In this document: positions 18,832 to 29,067 of the stretch, piece after piece
How positions within the stretch are numbered: position 1 is the first letter of the stretch
Layout of the letters: every line of letters starts with the position of its first letter
Assembly: GCF_014119005.1 (NCBI RefSeq)
Contig: NZ_JACGYX010000009.1
Location: forward strand, 1 to 64,000
Reading direction: 5' to 3'
DNA from: Psychrobacter sp. GP33
Lineage (GTDB): Bacteria; Pseudomonadota; Gammaproteobacteria; Pseudomonadales; Moraxellaceae
DNA: 64,000 nt
The notes under the pieces: model-generated
Told to the model about the DNA's origin: nothing
The model's input: the letters and a program-made list of their open reading frames with translations, nothing else
The model's database searches: none
Translations under genes and position numbers: made by a program

Positions 18832-18847
18832 CTTTAAGCAAAGTCGT

Positions 18848-19066
18848 TTAAATAAACCACTTCTTAAAGGCAATTTCTATTAAAACCTTCAGTATAAATC
18901 CTATAAAGCCTGCACCAAGGGCTAAAAACATCCAAAAGGTACCAGCACGACCTGCGCCAGATTTTTTGGAGAGATCCCAAATAATAAAAAATAAGAAGGC
19001 AATAAATATTGGTAATAAAACGTATAGTCCCCAGCTGGTGACTGTACTTTCAGCAATTGCAAACAT
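18848..19066 (-). CDS. Small inner-membrane protein, DUF2788-like
   Basis: A 72-residue protein with two hydrophobic helices (about residues 12-30 and 44-66) separated by a DLSKKSGAGRAG basic loop. The pattern resembles DUF2788 proteins of gammaproteobacteria, whose function is unknown. The ATG at 19066 is reasonable, and the gene is convergent with cmoB. The family assignment is from memory of the loop motif and size. Confidence 0.65.
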   Translation of the reverse strand: MFAIAESTVTSWGLYVLLPIFIAFLFFIIWDLSKKSGAGRAGTFWMFLALGAGFIGFILKVLIEIAFKKWFI

Positions 19067-19332
19067 AGCAGTATTTCCAAAATATAAAACTTAATTATAG
19101 CGCGGAATATAAGCGCTATAAACGCTTGCCAGTTATCAGGCAACAGGAATGCTACAATCTTTTCTTTAGCATAATGCTTTTATTTTTTGTTAAGAGTAAA
19201 ACTAAGCCACCAGTAGTCAGAAAGATAAGAATTTAAGCCTATTTTTGGTGCAAATGGTGCAATACAGCGTAAAGCTTGTTATATTTACAGGTTACTTATC
19301 TTTTCGTGTTATTTATCTGAGTTTATAATCTT

Positions 19333-21162
19333 ATGTCACAAGCCCAAATTGATACGTTAGCCTCACTATTCGACGATGCTATTAACGTTTTAAAAAAAGA
19401 AGGGGCGCTACCCGCCGACTGGCAGAATAATAGTCAGATTACTCGCACCAAAGACGCCAGCCATGGTGATTTTGCGAGTAACATTGCGATGACTGCCGCC
19501 AAAGCAGCAAAGACGAATCCACGCGCGTTGGCAGAAAAAATCGTGCATGCGTTACCTACTAATAAAGATATTCGCCAAGTCGATATCGCAGGTCCTGGTT
19601 TTATTAACGTCTTTTTAAATGCCGAAGCGAAATTTGCGGTATTAGACGATATTTTTGCATTGCAGGAGCGTTTCGGTTTAAGTAACCAATTCGATGGACA
19701 AAAAGTCCAAGTTGAGTTTGTATCGGCCAATCCGACTTCAAGCTTACATGTTGGACATGGACGCGGCGCTGCATTTGGCATGAGTGTGGCAAACTTGCTA
19801 CAAGCAATCGGTTATGACGTCACCCGTGAATATTATGTCAATGATGCTGGTCGTCAGATGGACATTTTAGCCACCAGTACTTATTTACGCTATCTGGAAG
19901 CCAATGGCGAAGCGATTGTATTCCCGGTAAACGGCTATCAGGGCGACTATGTGCGCGATATCGCTAATACGGTAAATGCACAGCATGGCAACAGCTACGT
20001 ACATCCCTTTGCACAAATTGCTCAAGATGCGCCCGCTGATGCGGTGTTTGAAATTAATGCAGATGGCGAAAAGGTTCTATTATCCGGTGATAAAGAAGCG
20101 CACATTGATGGACTGATTGCCAATAGTAAAGCCTTATTAGGCGATGGCTACGCGCTATTTTTAAATGCCGCATTGACGAGTATTTTGGCGGATATTAAAG
20201 ATGACCTCAGTGACTTTGGGGTCAATTACGAGTGCTGGTTTAGCGAAAGATCCATTGATGCTGAGATTGAGCCAGTCTTGCAAGTGCTCGATGAAAAAGG
20301 CTATCTCTACGAAAAAGACGGTAATATTTGGTTTAAATCAACCGACTTTGGTGATGAAAAAGACCGCGTCGTGCGCCGTGCTAATGGTCAAAGTACTTAT
20401 TTTGCCTCTGACATTGCTTATCATAAAAACAAGTTCGATCGTGGCTTTGATAAAGTGGTTAACGTTTGGGGCGCCGACCATCATGGTTATGTGCCACGTG
20501 TTAAAGCGGCATTATTAGCGTTGGGTATTGATGCCGAGCGCCTTGATGTGGTTTTGGTACAGTTTGTAGCGTTATGGCGCGGCGATGAAAAAGTACAAAT
20601 GTCGTCACGTTCAGGCAAATTTGTCACCTTACGTGAATTGCGCTCTGAGGTCGGTAATGATGCTGCGCGTTTTTATTATGTGGCGCGTAAACCTGAAGTG
20701 CATGTTGACTTTGATTTAGAACTTGCCAAATCACAAAGTAAAGATAACTTGGTTTATTATATTCAGTATGCTCATGCGCGTGTATGCCGCGTCTTAGATA
20801 AGCTGGCTGCTAGTGGTCTTATCGTCGATGATGCGGTTGGCGCGCAGCAGCAACATTTGCTAACGGCTCCTGCTGAAGAAGAAGTGATTAAATTGCTTGC
20901 CGCTTATCCTGCAACTTTATTACGGGCAGCAACAGGCTATGAGCCGCATGTGTTGACTAATTACTTAAAAGAATTGGCGGCGCTGTTTCATGGCTGGTAC
21001 GACAGCAATCGTATTTTGCCATTGAGCTTAACCTCAGGGGAGACGCCGACGCAAGCGGAGCTGGATATGATGCAGGCGCGCTTGCGCTTATCAAAAGCGG
21101 TGCGTCAAGTATTGGCAAACGGCTTGGGTTTACTCGGCTTATCGGCACCGTCTAGCATGTAG
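19333..21162 (+). CDS. argS: Arginyl-tRNA synthetase
   Basis: A 609-residue class I synthetase charging tRNA-Arg. The HIGH motif appears as HVGH in NPTSSLHVGHGRG, and the KMSKS equivalent is the MSSRSGK segment. AGPGFINVFL near residue 85 belongs to the N-terminal Add-1 domain, and SKAVRQVLANGLGLLGLSAP is the usual C-terminal end of the anticodon-binding domain. The ATG at 19333 fits the family length. The SPOR gene follows after about 140 bp. Confidence 0.97.
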   Translation: MSQAQIDTLASLFDDAINVLKKEGALPADWQNNSQITRTKDASHGDFASNIAMTAAKAAKTNPRALAEKIVHALPTNKDIRQVDIAGPGFINVFLNAEAKFAVLDDIFALQERFGLSNQFDGQKVQVEFVSANPTSSLHVGHGRGAAFGMSVANLLQAIGYDVTREYYVNDAGRQMDILATSTYLRYLEANGEAIVFPVNGYQGDYVRDIANTVNAQHGNSYVHPFAQIAQDAPADAVFEINADGEKVLLSGDKEAHIDGLIANSKALLGDGYALFLNAALTSILADIKDDLSDFGVNYECWFSERSIDAEIEPVLQVLDEKGYLYEKDGNIWFKSTDFGDEKDRVVRRANGQSTYFASDIAYHKNKFDRGFDKVVNVWGADHHGYVPRVKAALLALGIDAERLDVVLVQFVALWRGDEKVQMSSRSGKFVTLRELRSEVGNDAARFYYVARKPEVHVDFDLELAKSQSKDNLVYYIQYAHARVCRVLDKLAASGLIVDDAVGAQQQHLLTAPAEEEVIKLLAAYPATLLRAATGYEPHVLTNYLKELAALFHGWYDSNRILPLSLTSGETPTQAELDMMQARLRLSKAVRQVLANGLGLLGLSAPSSM

Positions 21163-21304
21163 CCTGTTAGTACCGCCTAGATATGGCTATCCGTCCTATT
21201 TAGGCGTATCTAAAACGCAAACGCTGCGATTATAATTTGTTTATAAAAGCAGCGCATTATTATTGACAGAAATATTGACAGACTCAGTAGGGAGAGTGCA
21301 ATCC

Positions 21305-22123
21305 ATGTTAGCCAAAAAACCCAAAGGTGCCACTGAAAAGCGCAAAACCAGTAGCGTATCAGGCTTATTATGGATGTTCGTTGGTGCCATATTGACGCTA
21401 ATGATTGGGGTGTTTCTATATCTATCACCATTATTCGATTTTAGCCCTGCTGATAAAAATGTTGCTGACCCCAATAAGCAAGTTCAGCCACGCGTAAATA
21501 CCGATACTGATAATGTTGATTATGAGTTTTATGATATCTTGCCCAGTCAAGAAATGGCGACCATCCCTGATGAAGCGTTAGGCGAGGCGGGCAGTAATGA
21601 ATTGGGTAACAACAGCGCTTTTGAACCAGATGTAGTATTGACTCAGCCTGAGAGCAGTACCGGTAATACGGATGGCAGCACTGACAATAGCAACACTGAG
21701 CCAAGTCGTAATAACGCAGCTAATAGCAACAATGATGCAGATATCGTTATTGTTGAAGAGAATAATACCTATGATGGGTCAACGCCTGCCAATAATTCTG
21801 GTAATACAACCAGCAACAATAGCGGGCAATCAAAGTCGAATACAACAGGCGCTGGTACGGCGAGCGTCCAAAAAGCTCAGCCATCAGCGACGTATATTTT
21901 ACAAATCAATAGCTTTGGCAATGCCGATGAAGCTGATCGCCGCCGCGCCCAAGTGTTGATGGCAGGTGTTGATGCTAAAGTGGTCAAAAATACCACCAGT
22001 AATGGCGCACCCATTTATCAAGTCATCTCGCGTCCGATGAATAATCGTCAAGCGGTTACCACGGCTCAGCAGCGCCTACAAAACAATGGCATTGACTCCA
22101 TTATTGTTGAACAGCGTCGTTAA
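21305..22123 (+). CDS. SPOR domain cell-envelope protein
   Basis: About 272 residues. A basic cytoplasmic tail (LAKKPKGATEKRK) is followed by one transmembrane helix at about residues 18-38, a long Asn/Ser/Thr/Asp-rich periplasmic linker, and a C-terminal SPOR domain (about 195-272) with YILQINSFGNADEADRRRA and YQVISRPM. SPOR domains bind denuded glycan at division sites. The argS-SPOR order recalls the argS-ftsN neighbourhood in other gammaproteobacteria, so this may be an FtsN-like protein; that is inference. The ATG at 21305 follows GGGAGAG, preferred over a TTG 42 bases upstream. Confidence 0.85.
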   Translation: MLAKKPKGATEKRKTSSVSGLLWMFVGAILTLMIGVFLYLSPLFDFSPADKNVADPNKQVQPRVNTDTDNVDYEFYDILPSQEMATIPDEALGEAGSNELGNNSAFEPDVVLTQPESSTGNTDGSTDNSNTEPSRNNAANSNNDADIVIVEENNTYDGSTPANNSGNTTSNNSGQSKSNTTGAGTASVQKAQPSATYILQINSFGNADEADRRRAQVLMAGVDAKVVKNTTSNGAPIYQVISRPMNNRQAVTTAQQRLQNNGIDSIIVEQRR

Positions 22124-22151
22124 GGTCCACTTTTATCATCAATAATTAATT

Positions 22152-22182
22152 AAAAAAAGCGTCAGATTAAGACGCTTTTTTT
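22152..22182 (+). terminator. Terminator after the SPOR gene
   Basis: Seven A, then GCGTC paired with GACGC around a 7-base loop, then seven T. Confidence 0.9.
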
Positions 22183-22257
22183 ATAAATATTTTTTGCCTT
22201 TTTGTTAGTCCTTTTATATTCAGCTGTCTTGTTTACAACTTACTCAAGAGCATCACT

Positions 22258-23352
22258 ATGACTGTATCTCCTGCTGCTGTGTCCAACGCTCATTCTATTA
22301 AAGCATTTTTTCAAAAGTACTTTATCGATGCCTTTACCGGTATGGCGCTTGGCTTATTTGTGACCTTAATTGCCGGATTGATTATCTCGCAAATTGGTGG
22401 CTGGTTACATTTTCCAGCTTTGGTGGCGGTTGGCAAACTTGCCTCAGTGTTGATGGGCGCAGGCATTGGCGTTGGTATTGCCTACTATCTTAAAGCGCCA
22501 ACCTTGGTGATGCTCAGCTGTTTGGTGGCAGGAATGCTCGGCGCTCATTCTGAAGCATTATTAGCAGGCACTTTATTTATTCCACAAGAGGCAGGTCCTG
22601 CAACCTTTGTGGCGCTACCCGGCAATCCGATTGGCGCGTATTTATCCTCTGTGTTTGCCTATCGCGCAGGAGTTTGGGTGGCTGGTAAGACCAAGCTGGA
22701 TATTTTACTGGTTCCGCTGCTGGTATGCGCGGTGGCATTGGCAGTTTGTGCGCTTCTTAATCCTCCTGTCGTGGCAGCTGTAGATGCAATTGGGCAAGGG
22801 ATACATGCGGCGACCACTTTGCAGCCGTTATTAATGGGAATCGTCATTGCTGTAGTAGTCGGTATATTATTGACCATGCCGACATCGAGCGCTGCCATTT
22901 GTATCGCGATTGGACTAGGCGGTATTGCAGGCGGAGCAGCGGTAGTAGGCTGCGCGGCGCATATGATTGGCTTTGCGGTAGCCAGTTATAAAGATAACGG
23001 GGTGAGCGGCGTTATCTCGCAAGGATTGGGTACCAGCATGCTACAGATTCCGAATGTGCTTAAAAAACCACTGATTTTATTACCGGCAGTGGTTGCAAGC
23101 GCCATTGTTGGTCCCATTGCCACAGTTGGCTTTGGGCTGGCATGTACGGCAACGGGTGCGGGTATGGGAACGGCAGGGTTGGTGGGCGTATTTGGCGTGA
23201 TTGAAGCCTCACAAGGGCTGATGAGTAGTACCCAATTATGGACGGCAATTATCTTATTGATGTTCGTATTGCCCGCGATTATTGCTTGGGTCGTGGCTCA
23301 TATGATGCGCCGAGTGGGCTGGCTAGTTGATGGCGATATGAAATTGCCTTAA
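22258..23352 (+). CDS. EIIC-type membrane transporter (PTS_EIIC_2-like), orphan
   Basis: A 364-residue polytopic protein with about ten hydrophobic helices, matching the PTS_EIIC_2 type permease family (PF13303). Characteristic stretches are TMPTSSAAICIAIGL, GCAAHMIGFAVASYKDNG and GLGTSMLQIPNVLKKP. True PTS permeases need EIIA and EIIB partners; none is encoded nearby, so the energy source and substrate are unknown. Psychrobacter is generally a poor sugar user. The ATG at 22258 is preceded by CAAGAGCATC, a modest ribosome-binding site. The gene has terminators on both sides, so it is monocistronic. Confidence 0.82.
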   Translation: MTVSPAAVSNAHSIKAFFQKYFIDAFTGMALGLFVTLIAGLIISQIGGWLHFPALVAVGKLASVLMGAGIGVGIAYYLKAPTLVMLSCLVAGMLGAHSEALLAGTLFIPQEAGPATFVALPGNPIGAYLSSVFAYRAGVWVAGKTKLDILLVPLLVCAVALAVCALLNPPVVAAVDAIGQGIHAATTLQPLLMGIVIAVVVGILLTMPTSSAAICIAIGLGGIAGGAAVVGCAAHMIGFAVASYKDNGVSGVISQGLGTSMLQIPNVLKKPLILLPAVVASAIVGPIATVGFGLACTATGAGMGTAGLVGVFGVIEASQGLMSSTQLWTAIILLMFVLPAIIAWVVAHMMRRVGWLVDGDMKLP

Positions 23353-23414
23353 TAGCAATATTAATAAGTTTATTCTTATAGTTATGATAAAAATTTATAC
23401 TAATAATTCGTCAT

Positions 23415-23450
23415 AAAAAGCCCCATTAGTAAAATAATGGGGCTTTTTTT
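23415..23450. terminator. Bidirectional terminator after the EIIC gene
   Basis: AAAAAGCCCCATTA pairs exactly with TAATGGGGCTTTTT around a 6-base loop, between the EIIC gene and the convergent cytochrome gene. Confidence 0.9.
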
Positions 23451-23513
23451 ATGATAAGAAATTAGTCATTAATTCTTAACACTGTTTATTAGCTCAGGGC
23501 ATCAGTTCAGGGC

Positions 23514-24503
23514 TTAGCGACGTACGTCTTTTGGCGCATCGCCTTTTGGCCAGTCTTTATCTTTATTGATTTTTACTGGACGCGGTAGATGGGTAAAGTA
23601 ACCGGCAATATCGACTGCTTCTTGGTCACTTAGCGAGTTGCCTTGACCGAACGGCATTTTACCTTTGATAAATGCCGCCGCGGTATAGGTGCGCGCCATA
23701 CCTGCGCCATCATTAAATGAATCGTCACCTGCGACGGCAGGGTAGATATAGCTGCCATCGTCTTTATATTGACCTTCGCCTTTAGCACCATGACAAACAC
23801 TACATTTTTCTGCAAATAGCTTTTTGCCATTGTCTGTATTTGGAGTTAAGCTCTTATCAATTTTGACAAATCCGCGTCCTTCAGGCGACACGCCAAACGG
23901 CATATCCTGCGACAACCAGCTCATATAAGACACCATCGCATTCATATCGTCAGAGCCAAGCTCGAGCGCTTTACCGTTCATTGAGCGCTCAAAACAGCCA
24001 TTAATACGCTCTTGAATAACGTTAACCCGTCCAGCTCGCGAGCGATAAATAGGATAAATGCTGGTCATATTGTTCCAAGGTGCCGCATACGCTTCTGAGC
24101 CGTTACCCAAGTGACAGCTGGTACAGTTGAGTTTATTGCCCACATTATTGGGTAATTCTTGACCAGTATGATTGGCAATTTGTAAGCCGCGACGTACCGC
24201 TGCGCCATACTCATCATCCGGAATAGTAGTAATATCCGGCATTTTAATCACTGGTTTTCCACTGGTTGCCGCCGTATCGGTAGCCACTGCATTGCCATCA
24301 GTTGCCGCTGGCATATTGCCTTTTAATTCAGTAGCGCGAGCTTCTAGCGCTTGCACGCGCGCTATTGCTGCCGCTTCGTCCACACGATCTGTCGCTTTGG
24401 TATCGTTACCACTGCTACAGCCGCTAATCACTGCCGCACTGATTGCAAAGATAGCCGCCATAAGGACTGTAGGTTTGGCTGATGAAAGACTTTTCATTGG
24501 CAT
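23514..24503 (-). CDS. Dihaem c-type cytochrome lipoprotein, TsdA-like
   Basis: A 329-residue exported protein with two haem c sites, CTSCH (Cys127-His131) and CSVCH (Cys234-His238). The N-terminal signal ends in a lipobox (VISGC), so Cys29 would be lipidated. Between them NHTGQELPNNVGN, YPIYRSRAGRV and QERINGCFERSMNGKAL closely resemble thiosulfate dehydrogenase/tetrathionate reductase TsdA. In TsdA a Cys in this region is an unusual distal haem ligand; Cys170 (RINGC) is the candidate here. KGKMPFG may give the Met ligand of haem 2. Residues 35-75 form a helical Ala/Glu-rich linker. Thiosulfate chemistry is inferred from similarity. Confidence 0.8.
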   Translation of the reverse strand: MPMKSLSSAKPTVLMAAIFAISAAVISGCSSGNDTKATDRVDEAAAIARVQALEARATELKGNMPAATDGNAVATDTAATSGKPVIKMPDITTIPDDEYGAAVRRGLQIANHTGQELPNNVGNKLNCTSCHLGNGSEAYAAPWNNMTSIYPIYRSRAGRVNVIQERINGCFERSMNGKALELGSDDMNAMVSYMSWLSQDMPFGVSPEGRGFVKIDKSLTPNTDNGKKLFAEKCSVCHGAKGEGQYKDDGSYIYPAVAGDDSFNDGAGMARTYTAAAFIKGKMPFGQGNSLSDQEAVDIAGYFTHLPRPVKINKDKDWPKGDAPKDVRR

Positions 24504-24912
24504 ATCCTTAGTATAAAAAATAATATGTAAAATGGTCTTTATCTGCTATGTTATGCACCATGCTGCCCGTATCCTACCTATAACATAACTAAATAAACGC
24601 GTTAGTAAGTATCATGACATGCATGATTGCCTTAATATGAATAGCAAGTAAGGTGTCTGTAACATTATTATAGCAAAAACTTAGGTTTAAGATGTTGTGA
24701 AACGCAACATAACGCTAAGTTTACGTGGACGATTGTTTGTTAAATTGGCTGTTATTCAATACAAAGCATGGATTGCCAATAGTTTTTAAAATAAAAAAAA
24801 TAGCGCCGTAGCTGTATAAAGCTACGGCGCTATTTTTACTTACAGTCATTAAGAATTACAGCCACTGCAAATCACAGCTATCGCGGATGTTTCATTTATC
24901 CGCTAAATAACA
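24504..24912. other. Spacer between cytochrome and clpX genes
   Basis: About 410 bp, AT-rich. It must hold the promoter of the TsdA-like cytochrome gene on the minus strand and contains the clpX terminator at 24796-24837. I see no ORF or RNA gene. Confidence 0.55.
24796..24837 (-). terminator. Terminator of clpX
   Basis: An 18-base stem (AAAAATAGCGCCGTAGCT and its exact complement) with a 6-base loop, just downstream of clpX on the minus strand. Confidence 0.92.
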
Positions 24913-26226
24913 TTATAACTCTACTGCTACCTGATCTACATCATCAGTAGACAAGGTGATGTGCGGTGCTTTACCGTCATTAATAACTTCTTTATCTACT
25001 GTCACCATGGTAGCGTTTTCCATTGACGGCAACTCATACATGGTTTCAAGCAGTACATTCTCAACGATAGAACGCAAACCACGCGCACCCGTTTTGCGTG
25101 CCATGGCTTTTTTAGCAATTGCGTCAAGAGCCTCTTTAGTGAAGACGATTTCAGCGCCTTCCATATCGAACAGATACTGATACTGTTTTACCAAGGCGTT
25201 TTTTGGCTCAGTCAATATCTGTACCAGTGCCGCTTCATCCAGCTCTTCTAGCGCAGCAAGTACCGGCAAACGACCAATCAATTCTGGAATCAGACCAAAC
25301 TTAATTAAGTCTTCAGGTTCTACTTGCTGTAGTAGATCTGAGCTACGTTTACTGTCGTCTTTTGAGCTGACATCAGCATTAAAGCCAATACCGGTTTTTT
25401 CAGTACGCTGTTGAATCACTTTATCAAGACCAGCAAATGCGCCACCAACAATAATTAGAATATTACTGGTATCGACTTGAATCAGCTCTTGCTGCGGATG
25501 CTTGCGACCACCATGCGGTGGGATAGCGGCAACCGTACCTTCGATAAGTTTAAGCAAGGCTTGCTGAACGCCTTCGCCTGACACATCACGCGTGATAGAC
25601 GGGTTATCGCCTTTTTTACTGATTTTATCAATCTCATCGATATAGATGATGCCTTGTTCCGCTTTGCTCACATCGTAATCTGATGCTTGTAATAGCTTTT
25701 GGACGATGTTTTCAACGTCTTCACCCACATAACCGGCTTCAGTTAGTGTGGTGGCATCTGCCATAGCAAAAGGCACATCAAGCAAGCGCGCTAAGGTTTG
25801 CGCCAGCAATGTTTTACCAGAACCGGTCGGACCAATCAGCAAAATATTACTTTTTGATAGCTCAACCATCGCATCGTCAGCCCCAATTTTGGCTTTTTTG
25901 CGGTCATTGGCAAAGGTCTGACTGACTTTTAGGCGTTTATAATGGTTATAAACCGCCACTGCCAACGCTTTTTTCGCGGCATCTTGCCCAATGACATATT
26001 CATCGAGTTTTGCACGCAATTGCTTTGGCGTTGGCAGTTTTTTATCGATCCAAGCGCTATCACTGTCGCTATCTGTATCCTCACTGTCCGCACTATCTGC
26101 AATCAGATCGGTACACAGTTCAATACATTCATTACAAATATTGGCATCATCAGCGGCAATCAGTTGTTTGACTTCGCTTTTGGCTTTACCGCAAAACGAG
26201 CAATGCGGGGTTTTATCTTCTGCCAT
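24913..26226 (-). CDS. clpX: ATP-dependent Clp protease ATP-binding subunit ClpX
   Basis: A 437-residue AAA+ unfoldase that delivers substrates to ClpP. The N-terminal zinc-binding domain has Cys9, Cys12, Cys31 and Cys34. GPTGSGKT is Walker [10 protein letters not shown] Walker B, and an IGF-like ClpP-contact loop reads [10 protein letters not shown] near residue 280. [14 protein letters not shown] is the sensor II region. ATG at 26226 follows AGGAGTGCC. It lies downstream of clpP and tig on the same strand, the usual order. Confidence 0.98.
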   Translation of the reverse strand: MAEDKTPHCSFCGKAKSEVKQLIAADDANICNECIELCTDLIADSADSEDTDSDSDSAWIDKKLPTPKQLRAKLDEYVIGQDAAKKALAVAVYNHYKRLKVSQTFANDRKKAKIGADDAMVELSKSNILLIGPTGSGKTLLAQTLARLLDVPFAMADATTLTEAGYVGEDVENIVQKLLQASDYDVSKAEQGIIYIDEIDKISKKGDNPSITRDVSGEGVQQALLKLIEGTVAAIPPHGGRKHPQQELIQVDTSNILIIVGGAFAGLDKVIQQRTEKTGIGFNADVSSKDDSKRSSDLLQQVEPEDLIKFGLIPELIGRLPVLAALEELDEAALVQILTEPKNALVKQYQYLFDMEGAEIVFTKEALDAIAKKAMARKTGARGLRSIVENVLLETMYELPSMENATMVTVDKEVINDGKAPHITLSTDDVDQVAVEL

Positions 26227-26447
26227 ATAAAGGCACTCCTAAAAATTAAAGCTTCTATAGTCTGCCTACGATAAAATCTATAAAGACAGCAACTTCGCCA
26301 GCGTTACTGCACTATGAATAGCGCAGAGTTGCCTGATAAAGTTGCCTTAAATAGTTATTGCCGAAAATCGACTACAAATAATCTGGTAGTTACAGTTAGG
26401 TGGAACACTGTGCCGCTTTACTTAATAATTCTTACAAAAACTAAGGT

Positions 26448-27110
26448 TTATAAAGACGTTGGGCGACGTTCTAATACAGCATCAACCAAACCATAATCTT
26501 TCGCCGCTTGGGCACTCATAAAGTTATCACGGTCGGTATCTTTGTCTAGGCGTTCAATAGGCTGACCCGTATGTTCAGCAAGCAAGCGGTTTAGCTTGGC
26601 TTTTAGTTCAATGATTTCACGGGCATGAATTTCAATATCAGATGCCTGACCACGGAAACCGCCTAACGGCTGGTGAATCATCACGCGTGAGTTAGCAAGA
26701 GCGTAGCGTTTGCCTTTCGCGCCAGCAGATAATAAAAATGAACCCATTGATGCGGCTTGACCTAAGCAAATAGTCGATACGTCAGGCTTGATAAAGTTCA
26801 TGGTGTCATAAATCGCCATACCGGCAGTTACTACGCCACCTGGCGAGTTGATATATAAGTGAATGTCTTTATCTGGGTTTTCAGCTTCTAAGAATAGCAA
26901 CTGAGCAACAATAAGATTTGCCATATTGTCTTCGACTTCACCGGTCAAAAAGATGACACGTTCACGCAACAGGCGCGAGAAAATATCGAATGAGCGCTCG
27001 CCACGTGATGACTGTTCAACAACCATTGGCACCAATGCGTTTCGGGCATTTTGCGCGCCCAATAAGGTATCAAAGTGTGGGTTAGAGGTGATGCGATCAT
27101 AATCGGTCAT
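26448..27110 (-). CDS. clpP: ATP-dependent Clp protease proteolytic subunit
   Basis: A 220-residue serine protease forming the tetradecameric chamber with ClpX or ClpA. The catalytic Ser is in GQAASMGSF (about residue 121) and the His in VMIHQPLGG (about 146), with the Asp further on in [26 protein letters not shown] is the oligomer interface helix region. A short N-terminal propeptide-like stretch precedes LVPMVVEQS. clpX follows after 221 bp; no terminator is visible between them. Confidence 0.98.
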   Translation of the reverse strand: MTDYDRITSNPHFDTLLGAQNARNALVPMVVEQSSRGERSFDIFSRLLRERVIFLTGEVEDNMANLIVAQLLFLEAENPDKDIHLYINSPGGVVTAGMAIYDTMNFIKPDVSTICLGQAASMGSFLLSAGAKGKRYALANSRVMIHQPLGGFRGQASDIEIHAREIIELKAKLNRLLAEHTGQPIERLDKDTDRDNFMSAQAAKDYGLVDAVLERRPTSL

Positions 27111-27459
27111 AGCAATATCCTATCCATAAAAACGTAAATTAAATGATGAAAATCAGTCTGTTGTACGACGCTTTATATTAATAACAGCTCAACAGTAATG
27201 GCTTTCAATAATATTAAGAAAATGTTGCGGAAAATAATTGCAGTAATAGTAACTTTTTTACTGTGATAATAGTAAGGTTTTAATGTGACAAATGATAAAT
27301 GTTTCCCTATTAATAAGGCGTCTACGCTCATTTATCAAGGTCTAAGCCTTGAATAGTCTAGTAATTCGCCAATAAAAATGCCCCAACAATAGTTGTTGAG
27401 GCATTATGTAGCAGGGAAACAGAACCGCTATTTCAGTAAAAAAGTACTAAAACGCGCTA
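27111..27459. other. Spacer between tig and clpP
   Basis: About 350 bp holding the tig terminator at 27371-27405 and presumably the clpP promoter on the minus strand. No ORF is evident. Confidence 0.55.
27371..27405 (-). terminator. Terminator of tig
   Basis: AATGCCCCAACAA pairs with TTGTTGAGGCATT (one C-A mismatch) around a 3-base loop. On the minus strand it is followed by a T-rich run, so it should end the tig transcript and separate it from clpP. Confidence 0.75.
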
Positions 27460-28803
27460 TTACATGGCTTGCTGTTGTTGTTGCTGAGCTGCCAATAGGT
27501 CTTGGTAGCTGACTTCTTTATCAGTTACTTTACCTTGCTCAATCAGATAATCAACCACTTGGTCTTCTAATACAACAGACTCAATGTTCGCGCGTTGTTG
27601 CTTATCATTGGTGTAGTATTCAATCACTTCACTTGGATCTTCGTAGTTTTCTGACGCTTCTTTGATAAAGCTTTCAACACGTGCTTGATCCACTTCTAGA
27701 CCTTTAGTGTCGATAACGCGAGCAACGATGATGCCAAGACGTGCCGCACGAAGTGCTTGTTCTTCAAACAGCTCATTAGGTAGCATACCTTTATCAAAGC
27801 TTTCGGCACTTGAACCGAACTGCTGTGAAAAACGTTGCATCATCATGCTGCGCTGACGGTCAATTTCTTGCTCAAGCATCGCGTTTGGTACTTCAAATTC
27901 GTTCTTTTCTAACAACGCATCAAAGGTGGCTTGTTTTACTTGGCTACGCGCAGCATTTTTGATTTCGCGTTCCATGTTTTTACGCACGTCGTCTTTTAAC
28001 TTCTCAACGCCGCCTTCTTTTACGCCAAACAATTCTAAAAATTCTTCGTTGATTTCAGGCAATTGTGACTTTTCAACTTTCTTCACATTGATTTTGAATT
28101 GTGCCGCTTTACCAGCCAACTCTTCAGCTTGATACTCTGCAGGGAAGGTCACTTCGATGACTTTTTCTTCGCCCGCTTTCATACCTTTGATGCCATCTTC
28201 AAAACCAGGAATCATCTGGTTGCTACCGATAACCAATTTGAAGTCCTCGCTTGAGCCGCCTTCAAATTTTTCGCCGTCGATTGAGCCTTCAAAGTCAAAA
28301 ATAACCTGATTGCCTTTATCAGCTTTACCTTTTTTCTCAACGAATTCTTCACGTTGCTTTTGTAGGTTCTCAATCATGGTGTCAACGTCTTCTTCGCTCA
28401 CTTGCGCGGTGTGACGCTCAACTTCAATCTCATCGATACCTTGTACGTCGATTTCTGGAAAGATTTCAACAGTCGCTTGATACACTAAGAAGTCGTCTTC
28501 AAGTTTCACGTCATCGATGTTTGGCATACCAACAGCGCGGATGTCTTCAGCTTTAATCGCTTCAAAAACAGTATCACGAATCACATCGTTGATAACTTCT
28601 TGTTGAATGCCAGCACCGTACTGAGAGCGGATATGCGACATTGGTACGTTACCTTTACGGAAACCATCAATTTTAGCCGTTTTTGCCACTTGGCGGATAC
28701 GACCTTCAACTTTGTTTTGAATCTTTTCGACTGGAACTTTAACCGTCAACTGAGTCTCTTTATTAGACAGCTTGTTGGTTGTGATCTGTAAATCTGTAGC
28801 CAT
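27460..28803 (-). CDS. tig: Trigger factor, ribosome-associated chaperone and prolyl isomerase
   Basis: About 447 residues. The N-terminal ribosome-binding domain carries [17 protein letters not shown]; a central FKBP-type isomerase domain ([37 protein letters not shown]) lies at about 160-245; a helical chaperone domain follows. It binds nascent chains at the ribosome exit. I choose the ATG at 28803 (MATDLQIT), with AAAGGTG upstream, over a start 39 bases earlier. The C-terminus ends in a run of Gln before Ala-Met. First gene of the tig-clpP-clpX cluster. Confidence 0.97.
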   Translation of the reverse strand: MATDLQITTNKLSNKETQLTVKVPVEKIQNKVEGRIRQVAKTAKIDGFRKGNVPMSHIRSQYGAGIQQEVINDVIRDTVFEAIKAEDIRAVGMPNIDDVKLEDDFLVYQATVEIFPEIDVQGIDEIEVERHTAQVSEEDVDTMIENLQKQREEFVEKKGKADKGNQVIFDFEGSIDGEKFEGGSSEDFKLVIGSNQMIPGFEDGIKGMKAGEEKVIEVTFPAEYQAEELAGKAAQFKINVKKVEKSQLPEINEEFLELFGVKEGGVEKLKDDVRKNMEREIKNAARSQVKQATFDALLEKNEFEVPNAMLEQEIDRQRSMMMQRFSQQFGSSAESFDKGMLPNELFEEQALRAARLGIIVARVIDTKGLEVDQARVESFIKEASENYEDPSEVIEYYTNDKQQRANIESVVLEDQVVDYLIEQGKVTDKEVSYQDLLAAQQQQQQAM

Positions 28804-29067
28804 GTTGATTACACCTTTAGGATTGAAATGGCTGGCAATCAAGCGCGCAAACGTGGGCGGTCAGCCGATTGCCATGGAATGAATAGGGTATTTTAATAAA
28901 ATTTTAAAAGTATGCCAGTATAATCTATCTCTTAATTAAAGTAAAAATTATCTGTTTTGGCTAAAAGGCAGCTAAATAACATTCAAATATTATATAAATA
29001 GGCGCAAAATGCGCTTATTTGGGGTTTTATAATGATAATTGTGTCATTAATTATTATAAAATAGCTA

